Shown: in pieces, positions 6,253 to 13,838 of the stretch | How positions within the stretch are numbered: position 1 is the stretch's first letter | How the letters are laid out: each line of letters opens with the position of its first letter | Origin: an uncultured Chthoniobacterales bacterium | GTDB lineage: Bacteria; Verrucomicrobiota; Verrucomicrobiia; Chthoniobacterales; UBA10450 | Reading direction: 5' to 3' | Length of the DNA stretch: 14,311 nt | Assembly: GCA_955652255.1 (NCBI GenBank) | Contig: CATPAW010000142.1 | Location: forward strand, 1 to 14,311 | Program-made: the position numbers and the translations under genes | Notes under the pieces: generated by a model | Told to the model about the DNA's origin: nothing | What the model saw: only the letters and a program-made list of their open reading frames with translations | Databases searched by the model: none

Positions 6253-7620
6253 ATGCTGATGCACGAGGAAATTTCCCGCGGCACCGGTTGGCGCCTGGAT
6301 CGAACGGCGCCGAGCCTGCCGGAATCGCATCGGACGATTCTGATCGCACCGGGCGCGGGCTTTTGGCGCAAGCTTCTCGCCTTTTCCGGCCCAGGTTATC
6401 TCGTCGCCGTCGGTTACATGGATCCGGGAAACTGGGCGACGGATTTGGCAGGCGGATCGGGTTTCGGTTACACGCTTCTCAGCGTCATTCTGCTCTCGAA
6501 CTTAATGGCGATTCTGCTGCAAGCTCTTTGCGCGCGGCTGGGCATTGCCACGCAGAGGGACCTGGCGCAAGCGTGTCACGATCATTATTCGCAGCCGATT
6601 TCATTGGCGCTCTGGGTTCTTTGCGAACTGGCGATTTGCGCCTGCGATCTCGCCGAAGTGATCGGTTCGGCCATTGCCTTGAATTTGCTTTTTAAAATCC
6701 CGCTCGTCATCGGTGTTTGCATCACCGGGCTGGACGTCTTGGCCGTGCTCTATTTGCAAAACAAAGGCTTCCGTTACATCGAGGCGCTGGTGGTTGCGCT
6801 GATCCTGATGATCGGCGGCTGTTTCCTTTTTGAGATTATTTTCTCGAACCCGGAATGGCGTGGCGTCTTGGACGGTTTTCTTCCCAGCTCCGACGTCGTG
6901 CGCAACCGGGACATGCTTTACATCGCGATCGGAATTCTCGGCGCGACCGTCATGCCGCATAATCTTTACCTCCATTCCTCAGTTGTGCAGACGCGCAATT
7001 ACGAGCAGACGTCCGCTGGAAAAGCTGAGGCGATCAAATTTGCCACCCTCGATTCGAGCGTGGCACTTATGTTTGCGCTCTTCATCAACGCGGCAATTCT
7101 GATCGTCGCCGCGGCAACTTTTCATTCGCACCGCCAGCACGGCGTCGCGGAAATTCAAGATGCCTACAAGCTTCTTTCGCCCATGCTCGGCGTGCCCATC
7201 GCGAGTGCGCTTTTTGCCTTCGCGCTCCTCGCTTCGGGTCAAAACTCGACCCTCACCGGAACGCTCGCCGGTCAAATCGTGATGGAAGGATTTCTCAACA
7301 TTCGGTTGCGTCCATGGCTGCGCCGTCTGATTACGCGGCTGGTTGCAATCGTGCCCGCCGTTTTCACCGCCGCGTTTTTCGGGACGAGCGGCACGGCGAA
7401 ATTGCTTCTGCTTAGTCAAGTCATTCTCAGCCTGCAGCTCTCCTTCGCAGTTGTTCCGCTGATCATGTTCACGAGCGATCGTCGCAAAATGGGAGAGTTT
7501 ATATCGCCGCGCTGGCTGCAAACATTGGCCTGGATCACGGCGGCAGCGATTATTTTGGTTAACGGAAAATATCTGTGCGATTGGGCCGGAATCAGCGCCT
7601 GGGTCGGACGCGCTCTCTAA
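6253..7620 (+). CDS. Nramp-family divalent metal transporter (Mn2+/Fe2+:H+ symporter)
   Basis: Nramp/MntH proteins import Mn2+ or Fe2+ with protons across the inner membrane. The 455-residue protein has the family's metal site. The unwound part of TM1 reads DPGNW (57-61), where Asp57 and Asn60 are ligands. TM6 reads [14 protein letters not shown] (230-243), where Met234 is the sulfur ligand and His236 the conserved histidine. About eleven hydrophobic segments follow in the usual order. The GAGG at 6243-6246 lies about seven bases before this ATG; a second ATG two codons on is possible. A TAAAAT at 6194-6199 could be a -10 box, but I find no -35. I see no clear yybP-ykoY manganese riboswitch in the spacer. 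A UspA-type gene follows after 2 bases, so the pair is one operon. Metal preference is inferred from the family; the methionine favours Mn/Fe over Mg or Ca. Confidence 0.95.
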   Translation: MLMHEEISRGTGWRLDRTAPSLPESHRTILIAPGAGFWRKLLAFSGPGYLVAVGYMDPGNWATDLAGGSGFGYTLLSVILLSNLMAILLQALCARLGIATQRDLAQACHDHYSQPISLALWVLCELAICACDLAEVIGSAIALNLLFKIPLVIGVCITGLDVLAVLYLQNKGFRYIEALVVALILMIGGCFLFEIIFSNPEWRGVLDGFLPSSDVVRNRDMLYIAIGILGATVMPHNLYLHSSVVQTRNYEQTSAGKAEAIKFATLDSSVALMFALFINAAILIVAAATFHSHRQHGVAEIQDAYKLLSPMLGVPIASALFAFALLASGQNSTLTGTLAGQIVMEGFLNIRLRPWLRRLITRLVAIVPAVFTAAFFGTSGTAKLLLLSQVILSLQLSFAVVPLIMFTSDRRKMGEFISPRWLQTLAWITAAAIILVNGKYLCDWAGISAWVGRAL

Positions 7621-7622
7621 TT

Positions 7623-8048
7623 ATGTATCAAAAAATTCTCGTCGCTCTCGAAAACAGCCGCGCCGATGAAACGCTTCTGCCGCACATCGGCGAGCTCGCG
7701 AAATTGCACGGGTCGGAATTATTGCTCGTGCACGTCGCGGATGGATTCGTTGCGCGAAATTACGAGCAACTCAAGCTCGCTGAGTCGCAAGAGATGAAAG
7801 ACGACCTCGCCTATCTGGAAAATTCCGCCGGGACATTGCGCGCTCGCGGTTTGACCGTGGACACATTTCTCGCGCTGGGCGATCCGGCGGAAGGAATCTT
7901 GAAAGCGGCGGAAGATCGACAATGCGATTTGATCGCGATGACCGCGCACGGACACCGTCTCCTCGGCGACTTGCTCTACGGCAGCACGATCAACGAAGTA
8001 CGGCACAAAGCGCAAGTGCCGGTGCTTCTGGTACGGGCGGGAAAGTAA
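7623..8048 (+). CDS. Universal stress protein, UspA family
   Basis: This single-domain cytosolic protein of 141 residues begins MYQKILVALE, with the family's first beta strand and following acidic residue. It ends in the nucleotide-binding region: DLIAMTAHG (102-110), then nine residues, then GS (120-121), followed by VPVLLVR. This matches the ATP-binding GxxGx9G(S/T) motif except that the first glycine is replaced by threonine, as in many MTxHG members. I chose the ATG 2 bases after the Nramp stop; an earlier in-frame start inside the transporter would add 16 residues with no homology. Nramp-UspA adjacency suggests the stress protein senses or adjusts metal uptake, but that is inference. Confidence 0.93.
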   Translation: MYQKILVALENSRADETLLPHIGELAKLHGSELLLVHVADGFVARNYEQLKLAESQEMKDDLAYLENSAGTLRARGLTVDTFLALGDPAEGILKAAEDRQCDLIAMTAHGHRLLGDLLYGSTINEVRHKAQVPVLLVRAGK

Positions 8049-8089
8049 AACTGCGTGCGATTTTTTCACGACGCGTTTAAAAGAACGGC

Positions 8090-9289
8090 GTGAAGATTTG
8101 TCTCCTCACCAACGAATATCCGCCGCACATTTACGGCGGCGCCGGCGTGCACGTGGACGGTCTCTCGCACGAGCTTGCCAAGACGATGCCGGTGGAAGTC
8201 CGTTGTTTTGGTGATCAGCGGTTTGAGAAGGGAAATCTCAAAGTCACCGGCTTTGAACTCGACACGGCCAATTTCACTTGTCCGGAGCCTTTGAAATCAG
8301 CTTTTGGCGCCGTGCAGCGCTGCATCGATTTCAATACCGCGAACATCGATGCCGATTTGGTCCATTGCCACACCTGGTATAGCCATTTCGGCGGCATTCT
8401 CGCGAAATTGAATTACGGGATTCCGCTCGTCATCACGGTTCACTCGCTTGAACCGATGCGACCCTGGAAGCGCGAACAACTCGCCGGCGGCTACGATTTT
8501 TCAGTTTGGGTTGAGAAAACTGCGCTGGAAATGGCGGACGCGATCATCGCCGTTTCCGGCGAAACCAAACGCGACATCGAGCGTTTATTCGATGTTGGTG
8601 CAACGCGCGTGCACGTGATTCACAACGGCATCGACCTCGATCAATACCGAAGAGTGGATTCAACTGACGCGCTCAAGCGGCACGGGATCGATCCGAAGAA
8701 CCCGTACTTACTCTTTGTTGGTCGCATCACGCGGCAAAAAGGAATTGTGCATCTGGTGCGCGCTATTCAATACATGGACAAAGATTTTCAAATCGTGCTT
8801 TGCGCGGGCGCGCCGGACACGCCCGAGATCGCCGAGGAAATGAAAGAGGCCGTCGAAAGCGCGATGAAAAAGCGCTCCGACATCATCTGGATTGAAGAAA
8901 TGGTCGATCGGAGTGCGGTCACAGAACTTTACTCGCACGCCGCCGTCTTTTGTTGTCCGTCGATTTACGAACCGTTCGGCATCATCAATCTCGAAGCGAT
9001 GGCGTGCGAGACCGCGGTCGTGGCGAGCGCGGTCGGTGGCATTAAGGAAGTAGTTGTCGATGGAGAAACCGGTTTTCTCGTTCCGCTTCGGCAAATGAAA
9101 GAGAGCCCGTTCGAGCCGACCAACCCGGAGAAGTTTGCGCGCGACCTTGCCGAGCGCATCAATCAACTAATGAACGATCGACATCTGCGAGAAAAATTCG
9201 GCAAAGCTGGAAGAAAACGCGCGAAAGAAAAATTCAGCTGGGGCGCAATCGCCAAAAAAACGAAAGCCTTATACAAAACTCTTCTGTAG
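8090..9289 (+). CDS. GT4 glycogen synthase, Corynebacterium-family type (GlgM-like)
   Basis: This 399-residue GT-B fold enzyme transfers glucose from a sugar nucleotide. The N-terminal domain has EYPPHIYGGAGVHV (9-22), HCHTWY (92-97) and HSLEPMRPWKREQLAGGY (118-135), signatures of the actinobacterial GlgA/GlgM group rather than E. coli GlgA. In mycobacteria the homologue makes maltose-1-phosphate from ADP-glucose and glucose-1-phosphate for GlgE. The donor site shows GRITRQKG (211-218, Arg212 and Lys217) and EPFGIINLE (294-302). The start is GTG, with only a weak purine stretch before it; the MKICLLTNEYPPH start matches the family. The TAG stop lies inside a copy of a short hairpin repeat. 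Whether it makes glycogen or maltose-1-phosphate cannot be decided here, since no glgE or glgB is in the window. Confidence 0.92.
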   Translation: MKICLLTNEYPPHIYGGAGVHVDGLSHELAKTMPVEVRCFGDQRFEKGNLKVTGFELDTANFTCPEPLKSAFGAVQRCIDFNTANIDADLVHCHTWYSHFGGILAKLNYGIPLVITVHSLEPMRPWKREQLAGGYDFSVWVEKTALEMADAIIAVSGETKRDIERLFDVGATRVHVIHNGIDLDQYRRVDSTDALKRHGIDPKNPYLLFVGRITRQKGIVHLVRAIQYMDKDFQIVLCAGAPDTPEIAEEMKEAVESAMKKRSDIIWIEEMVDRSAVTELYSHAAVFCCPSIYEPFGIINLEAMACETAVVASAVGGIKEVVVDGETGFLVPLRQMKESPFEPTNPEKFARDLAERINQLMNDRHLREKFGKAGRKRAKEKFSWGAIAKKTKALYKTLL

Positions 9290-9310
9290 CGATGCTCGCA
9301 GAGCGTCGCA
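9285..9310. repeat. Short hairpin repeat, copy 2, containing a stop codon
   Basis: The stem GCGATGCTC (9289-9297) pairs with GAGCGTCGC (9301-9309) around the loop GCA. It shares the TGTAGCG start and the GAGCGTCGCA right arm with the copy at 6160-6185. The TAG stop of the glycogen synthase gene (9287-9289) is part of the element's TGTAG edge. No T tract follows, so it is not a standard terminator. Confidence 0.75.
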
Positions 9311-9336
9311 CTCATTCGACGGTCGCAGATCGCCGC

Positions 9337-9360
9337 TAAAGCGTATACTTAGGCGCTTTA
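9337..9360 (+). promoter_or_regulatory. Inverted repeat overlapping the obg start codon
   Basis: TAAAGCG (9337-9343) and CGCTTTA (9354-9360) are perfect inverted copies separated by ten bases that include TATACT. The second arm includes the A of the obg ATG. On mRNA the hairpin would hide the start. As DNA, the TATACT could instead be a -10 box giving a very short leader. No Shine-Dalgarno precedes obg. Confidence 0.45.
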
Positions 9361-10544
9361 TGTTTGTCGATCGAATCAAAGTTTTTGCGCAAGCGGGCAA
9401 TGGCGGGCGCGGCTGTGTCAGTTTTCGGCGCGAGAAGTTTGTGCCGAAGGGCGGACCGGACGGCGGCGATGGCGGCCGGGGCGGCGACATTGTTCTCCGC
9501 GCAGATCGACACGTAGATAATCTGACGAATCTTTTTTACGAGCCGATCATCAAAGCGAAAAACGGTGGGCATGGTCGGGGAAAGAAAATGCATGGGCGTT
9601 CCGCGCGGGCGAAAGTTGTGAAGGTACCGGTGGGAACGATTGTTTATCGATTGCAGAATGCGGAGCGCGGATTGCGGAAAGAAGAAGACGAAGAATTGAG
9701 GACTGCGGATCCCGCAGTATGGATTGAAGAAAGCGGAAAACGCACAAGGCTCAACGCTCAACGCTCAACGCCCAATGCAGAAGCGCGTGATGAGGGTTCT
9801 GATCGATCCGCAATCCGCAATCTGAAATCCGAAATGGATTTGATGGTCGATCTTACCCGGGACGGCCGGGAATTTTTGCTTTGTCGCGGCGGCGCGGGCG
9901 GGAAGGGCAATGTCCATTTCAAAAGTTCGCGCAATCGCGCGCCGCGCGAATACACGGAGGGTGATGAAGGCGAGCAGGGACATTTTCTGTTTGAACTGCG
10001 CACGATCGCGGACGCGGGATTGGTCGGTTATCCGAACGCTGGCAAGTCGACTTTGCTGCGCGTAATCTCGGCGGCGCGGCCGAAAGTGGCGCCTTATCCG
10101 TTCACGACGCTTCATCCGATTATCGGTGTGGTCGAGTTTCCCGGCTATGGCAGGGCGACGATCGCGGATGTTCCGGGTCTGATCGAAGGGGCGCATCGCG
10201 GTCTCGGACTTGGTCACGAATTCTTGCGGCACATTACGCGGTGTCGCATTTTGCTTTTCGTTGTCGATGTTGGGGAAAGCGAGGGCCGCAATCCAATCGA
10301 AGATTTAGGAAGTCTCCGGCGAGAGATCGATCTTTACGATCCGATGTTGTCGGAACGGCCATGGTTCATTATTGCGAATAAAATGGATTTGGCAGGAGCT
10401 AGCGAAAACCTCGAAGCATTGCGGAATCGATTTCCGTCGATCGAGCTGGCAGCTATTTCCGCGAAGACCGGAGCCGGCCTGGATAGTTTGAGAATGAAGC
10501 TCGAAAAGTGGTTGGAATCGTTTCCAGTTGTTGCGGTTGCGTAA
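9360..10544 (+). CDS. obg: Obg/CgtA GTPase with an in-frame repeat-derived insertion
   Basis: Obg is an essential GTPase acting in 50S assembly and the stringent response. The N-terminal glycine-rich Obg domain starts FVDRIKVFAQAGNGGRGCVS and includes REKFVPKGGPDGGDGG. The G domain has GYPNAGKST (G1, 223-231), PFTTL (G2, 247-251), DVPG (G3, 270-273), NKMD (G4, 340-343) and SAKTG (G5, 367-371), so it should bind and hydrolyse GTP. There is no OCT domain; the protein ends soon after the G domain. At 394 residues it is about 60 longer than expected for an Obg without OCT. The excess is a charged, low-complexity stretch (about 97-159) inside the Obg domain, between VPVGTIVY and VDLTRDGREF. The DNA there consists of palindromes and heptamer repeats. 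The flanking conserved sequence is intact and the frame unbroken. Confidence 0.95.
   Translation: MFVDRIKVFAQAGNGGRGCVSFRREKFVPKGGPDGGDGGRGGDIVLRADRHVDNLTNLFYEPIIKAKNGGHGRGKKMHGRSARAKVVKVPVGTIVYRLQNAERGLRKEEDEELRTADPAVWIEESGKRTRLNAQRSTPNAEARDEGSDRSAIRNLKSEMDLMVDLTRDGREFLLCRGGAGGKGNVHFKSSRNRAPREYTEGDEGEQGHFLFELRTIADAGLVGYPNAGKSTLLRVISAARPKVAPYPFTTLHPIIGVVEFPGYGRATIADVPGLIEGAHRGLGLGHEFLRHITRCRILLFVVDVGESEGRNPIEDLGSLRREIDLYDPMLSERPWFIIANKMDLAGASENLEALRNRFPSIELAAISAKTGAGLDSLRMKLEKWLESFPVVAVA
9648..9837. repeat. Palindromic/heptamer repeat block inside obg
   Basis: This block of about 190 bases has no counterpart in normal Obg. Outer arms: GCGGATTGCGGA at 9667-9678 is a perfect 12-bp inverted match to TCCGCAATCCGC at 9807-9818. 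An inner hairpin, ACTGCGG-ATC-CCGCAGT, lies at 9702-9718. Three exact GCTCAAC heptamers at 9749-9769 are followed by a degenerate fourth (GCCCAAT). Edges are set by where Obg homology stops and resumes, and may be off by some 10 bases. Such ATTGCGG-type and CAACGCT-type strings look like those of dispersed intergenic repeats. Confidence 0.75.
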
Positions 10545-10661
10545 AATGTTCTCTTCGAAAAAGCGTTGCGGGCCGGTGCAATTGCAACCAGAATCGACTA
10601 ATTCCGCAGATTAAAGAGCTAGACGGGGAGCGGTGCCTCGTTCATACTCTCAATCTTTTTC

Positions 10662-11888
10662 ATGGCTAAACACGTCGTCGCCAGTTATTGCACTTCATTT
10701 CTCAAGCCGGAGATGTTGCACATTTATCGGCAGGTAAAGGCGCTGCGTGGCCTCAGGACATTTGTCATAACGAGAGAGGTGCAAAACGCGGAATCTTTCC
10801 CCTTTCGCGATATCGAAATCATTCCGCAATCGCGCATGAACCTTTTGCGCCACGGCTGGCTCAAGTTCGTGAAACGGGAACCGCCGATTGTTTATCGCGG
10901 TGAATATCAGGTGCTGGCGTCGTTATTGGAAAGTCGCGGGGCCGATCTCATGCACATTTATTTTGGTCACACTGGCGTGCATCTGTTGCCGTTTATCGAG
11001 CAATGGGACAAGCCGTGCGTGGTTTCTTTCCATGGCGCCGACGTCGCGATCAAGGACGACATTCCCAATTATCCGGAAAAATTACGCCGCTTGTTTGATC
11101 TTGTGCCACTGGTTCTGGCGCGTTCGCAATCGCTCGCCAATCGATTGGTCCAATTTGGTTGTCCGCCCGCGAAACTGCGGATCAACCGCACCGGCATTCC
11201 ATTGGATGACTTTCCATTTGTAGATCGACAACCACCGCCAGATGGACGCTGGAAAGTAATGCAGGCGTGCCGTTTAATTCCAAAAAAGGGCGTGGCCACC
11301 AGCCTGCGCGCCTTCGCGATTTTTAAAAGAGACAACCCGCACGCTGAATTCTTCATTGCGGGCAAGGGTCCGCTGCAGCGAGAACTGGAAATGCTCGCCG
11401 CCGGCCTCGGTGTTTTTAACGATGTGCACTTTGTCGGCTTCCTCCCGGAACGAAAGCTGATGGAGCTCTACGCGAGCTCACACATGTTCCTGCATCCGAG
11501 CGAAACGCCACCGGATGAAAACCAGGAGGGGATACCGAACTCGGTGCTGGAAGCGATGGCAACCGGTCTGGTCGTCGCGGCGACACGGCATGGCGGACTT
11601 CCCGAAGCGATCCAACACGGCCGCACGGGTTGGCTAGTTCCGGAGGAGGACCATATTTCCCTGGCCAGAACGATGCAGGAAATTACGAGCTCGCCGCGAA
11701 TATTGAGCGAGATGGGATTGCGCGCCCGCCAGACGGTGGCGCAGCAATTTCAGCAGCAAACGCAGATCCGCCTCCTCGAGTCGTTTTACGAAGAAGCGAT
11801 TGGGGTGAATGGCGCCGAGGAGCCCGTCAAATCTGAGGCGATGACCTCGCCAGGCCCGCAGTTCGTCGAGCCGGTTGCGGCAAATTGA
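10662..11888 (+). CDS. GT4 family glycosyltransferase (colanic-acid/exopolysaccharide type)
   Basis: This is a 408-residue GT-B retaining glycosyltransferase. The acceptor-side domain has VYRGEY (77-82), HIYFGHTG (98-105) and SFHGADV (122-128), as in WcaL/AmsK-like exopolysaccharide transferases. The donor-side domain has ACRLIPKKG (202-210), FIAGKGPL (231-238) and ENQEGIPNSVLEAMA (286-300), where Glu289 and Glu297 match the EX7E motif. A disordered tail (about 388-408) is rich in Pro, Glu and Ala. A 117-base gap separates it from obg and no Shine-Dalgarno is evident before the ATG. It has no polysaccharide cluster around it, so donor and acceptor are unknown. It lies where many genomes have atpI just before atpB; I see no functional link. 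Confidence 0.88.
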   Translation: MAKHVVASYCTSFLKPEMLHIYRQVKALRGLRTFVITREVQNAESFPFRDIEIIPQSRMNLLRHGWLKFVKREPPIVYRGEYQVLASLLESRGADLMHIYFGHTGVHLLPFIEQWDKPCVVSFHGADVAIKDDIPNYPEKLRRLFDLVPLVLARSQSLANRLVQFGCPPAKLRINRTGIPLDDFPFVDRQPPPDGRWKVMQACRLIPKKGVATSLRAFAIFKRDNPHAEFFIAGKGPLQRELEMLAAGLGVFNDVHFVGFLPERKLMELYASSHMFLHPSETPPDENQEGIPNSVLEAMATGLVVAATRHGGLPEAIQHGRTGWLVPEEDHISLARTMQEITSSPRILSEMGLRARQTVAQQFQQQTQIRLLESFYEEAIGVNGAEEPVKSEAMTSPGPQFVEPVAAN

Positions 11889-12031
11889 GGCCGCTGCGAG
11901 AATTTTGTTTCTTGTCATCCGGGCAAAACGCGCTTTGATATGCGCGACGCAAGCCGGCCTTGTGTTGAGCGTCATTGCCTTTGCGGGCGACGCCAATAAA
12001 GAAGCTCGGGCGCAGGCTTGTCACGAACCGA

Positions 12032-12958
12032 ATGCAATATCGTTTTTCCTTTCCCTTATCATTGTCGATCTTGGCAGTCCTTTGCGGATGCGCCCTTGCC
12101 AGCTCGACACTTGCAGCCGAGCCGGCGCGGGCTGAGGCAAAAGAACAACACGAAGCAGCAGTACCGTTAAAGCCGGCCGAGCTGGTTCACATCGGGAAGT
12201 TTGCGATCACCAATTCGATGCTGGTGACGTGGGTTGTAGCGGCGGGAATCATCGTTTTCGCCCAATTAGCAATGCGAAAGATCAAGCTGGTGCCGAGCGG
12301 CGCGCAGAACTTTTGGGAATGGATGGTGGAGAGTCTTTACAATTTCCTCGAGAGCATTATCGGTCGCGAGCTTGTGCAAAAAACATTTTGGTTTTTCGCG
12401 ACGATTTTCATTTTTATTTTGTTCGTGAACTGGTTCGGACTTATTCCCGGAGTCGGAACGATCGGCTGGGGACACCACGATCCAACAACCGGCGTTTTCC
12501 ATGTCGATCAGCCTCTCCTGCGCGGAGGAAACGCCGATCTCAACATGACCTCAGCGATGGCGCTGATTTTCTTCCTTCTTTGGATTATCTGGGCGATCCA
12601 GGCGAACGGCGTCGGCGGATTTTTGCTCCACATTTTTGGACCGAAAGGAGAAACCTCCGGTTTGTTGAAGATCATGATGATCGTGATCTTTTTCATGGTC
12701 GGCTGGCTCGAGATCGTGTCGATTTTGTTCCGCCCGATCTCGCTTAGCTTTCGTCTTTTCGGAAATGTTTACGCCGGTGAAAGCATCTTGGAAGCGATGT
12801 CCACGATGGTGCCCGCGCTTTCGTGGCTCATTCCGATTCCGTTTTATTTTATGGAGGTACTGGTGGGAATCGTGCAAGCGCTGGTTTTTATGTTGTTGAC
12901 CGCCGTTTTCACGCTTTTGATTGCGCAACATGAACCTGGGCACGAACCACAGCACTGA
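12032..12958 (+). CDS. atpB: F1Fo ATP synthase subunit a, with N-terminal signal-peptide-like extension
   Basis: Subunit a forms the two proton half-channels beside the c-ring. The core is clear: ISLSFRLFGNVYAGE (236-250) holds the essential arginine (Arg241, E. coli Arg210) and Glu250 (E. coli Glu219). A final helix has FMEVLVGIVQALVFMLLT (273-290) with Gln282 (E. coli Gln252); Glu275 falls at the E. coli His245 place, a common substitution. I chose ATG 12032 because MQYRFSFPLSLSILAVLCG followed by ALASSTLAAEP looks like a signal peptide with a cleavage site near 28-30. Next comes a hydrophilic stretch rich in Ala and Glu, then the first channel helix near 62-80. A TTG start at 11975 would put 19 extra residues before that peptide. 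The 308-residue length is longer than E. coli (271). It heads the atp operon; atpI is not recognisable upstream. Confidence 0.94.
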   Translation: MQYRFSFPLSLSILAVLCGCALASSTLAAEPARAEAKEQHEAAVPLKPAELVHIGKFAITNSMLVTWVVAAGIIVFAQLAMRKIKLVPSGAQNFWEWMVESLYNFLESIIGRELVQKTFWFFATIFIFILFVNWFGLIPGVGTIGWGHHDPTTGVFHVDQPLLRGGNADLNMTSAMALIFFLLWIIWAIQANGVGGFLLHIFGPKGETSGLLKIMMIVIFFMVGWLEIVSILFRPISLSFRLFGNVYAGESILEAMSTMVPALSWLIPIPFYFMEVLVGIVQALVFMLLTAVFTLLIAQHEPGHEPQH

Positions 12959-13021
12959 AAATTTCGGCAAGCCGATCGCGGCAGCTCTGCGACGATTGCC
13001 AAGAAAACCAAATAGGAAAAT

Positions 13022-13237
13022 ATGATACTACCATTATTGGCAGAGATGAGCGGAAGCATTCACGTGGGCCTTGCGGCCATGGGCGCGGGCATCGGCGTTG
13101 GTTTAACTGGCCTCGGCGCGGCGTCGGCGGTGGGCCGCAATCCCGGCGCAGCCACACCGATTCTTGTGCAAGCGATTCTGGCGATCGCGTTCACCGAGGC
13201 GATCGTCTTCTACGCACTCTACCTGCTGCCTCACTAA
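13022..13237 (+). CDS. atpE: F1Fo ATP synthase subunit c
   Basis: Subunit c is a hairpin of two membrane helices that oligomerises into the rotor ring. The 71-residue protein has the glycine-rich first helix GAGIGVGLTGLGAASAVG (21-38), the polar loop RNP (39-41) and the second helix with the ion-carrying carboxylate Glu59 in AIAFTEAIVFY (54-64). The positions that hold the Na+-ligand Gln and Ser in Ilyobacter subunit c are Val26 and Ala60 here, so proton coupling is expected. AGGA at 13014-13017 gives a fair ribosome binding site. It lies 63 bases after atpB; the gap encodes nothing I recognise. Confidence 0.96.
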   Translation: MILPLLAEMSGSIHVGLAAMGAGIGVGLTGLGAASAVGRNPGAATPILVQAILAIAFTEAIVFYALYLLPH

Positions 13238-13286
13238 AAATTGCGGGCACCGGCCAATAACGTTCCGTGCTCCTACTTCAATTGAT

Positions 13287-13838
13287 ATGCCTTCGATTTT
13301 GATTCTTGCGCAATCCAGAGGCGGCATTGTGGATTCCGCCAAAGAAATCGCTGACACCTTTGGCTGGAATCCGTGGTTGTTTTTGTCGCAAGTAATCAGT
13401 TTTGTAATCGTTGCCCTTCTGCTGCGCCGCTTCGCTTACAAACCGATTCTCGCCGTACTGGAAGAACGGCGGCAGCGGATCGAGCAAGGTTTGCTGAACG
13501 CCGAGTTAATCAAAAAACAACTGGCCGAGGCCGAACAGCGTTACGCCGAGATTTTGGCCAAAGCCAATGCGGACGCGCAGAAAATGATCGACGAAGCGCG
13601 CGCGAGCAGCACGCATTTAGCCGAGCGCAAGGAACAGGAAGCGATAGCCGCAGCGGAGCAAATCATTGTGAAAGCGCGCGAAGCCAGCGCGATCGAGCAT
13701 GAGCGCACAATGGAGGCGTTGAAACGCGAACTGGGGCGGCTCGTGGTCGATACCACCGCGAAAGTAACCGGCAAAGTCCTTACGGCCGACGATCAACGCC
13801 GGCTGCAAGAAGAGGCCGCGCGTCAACTCGCCTCATGA
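13287..13838 (+). CDS. atpF: F1Fo ATP synthase subunit b
   Basis: Subunit b is the peripheral stalk tying the a subunit to F1. The start at MPSILILAQS gives 183 residues. A single membrane segment lies near 30-50 (PWLFLSQVISFVIVALLLRR), followed by the conserved YKPILAVLEERRQRI (51-65). A long alanine-, glutamate- and lysine-rich helix runs to about 150 and would form the right-handed coiled coil. The frame is open further upstream across atpE, but that region overlaps atpE and has no b-subunit features. There is a single b gene and no b' paralogue, so a homodimer is expected. The stop overlaps the atpH start in ATGA. Confidence 0.95.
   Translation: MPSILILAQSRGGIVDSAKEIADTFGWNPWLFLSQVISFVIVALLLRRFAYKPILAVLEERRQRIEQGLLNAELIKKQLAEAEQRYAEILAKANADAQKMIDEARASSTHLAERKEQEAIAAAEQIIVKAREASAIEHERTMEALKRELGRLVVDTTAKVTGKVLTADDQRRLQEEAARQLAS

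Noticed and set aside
6979..7521. 180-codon antisense frame in the Nramp gene
   Set aside because: A shadow of the transporter frame, highly charged and without any motif.
9654..9839. CRISPR array, suggested by repeated short units in this stretch
   Set aside because: The repeats are 7 bases and adjacent, without spacers of constant length, and lie inside a coding frame; no cas genes are near.
11875..12135. Possible small hydrophobic protein (atpI-like) before atpB
   Set aside because: It starts with TTG inside the glycosyltransferase gene, has only one weak hydrophobic stretch, lacks AtpI features and overlaps the atpB signal region in another frame.
13022..13237. Sodium-type c-ring
   Set aside because: The Gln and Ser that hold Na+ in known Na+ rings are replaced by Val26 and Ala60; only the carboxylate Glu59 remains.
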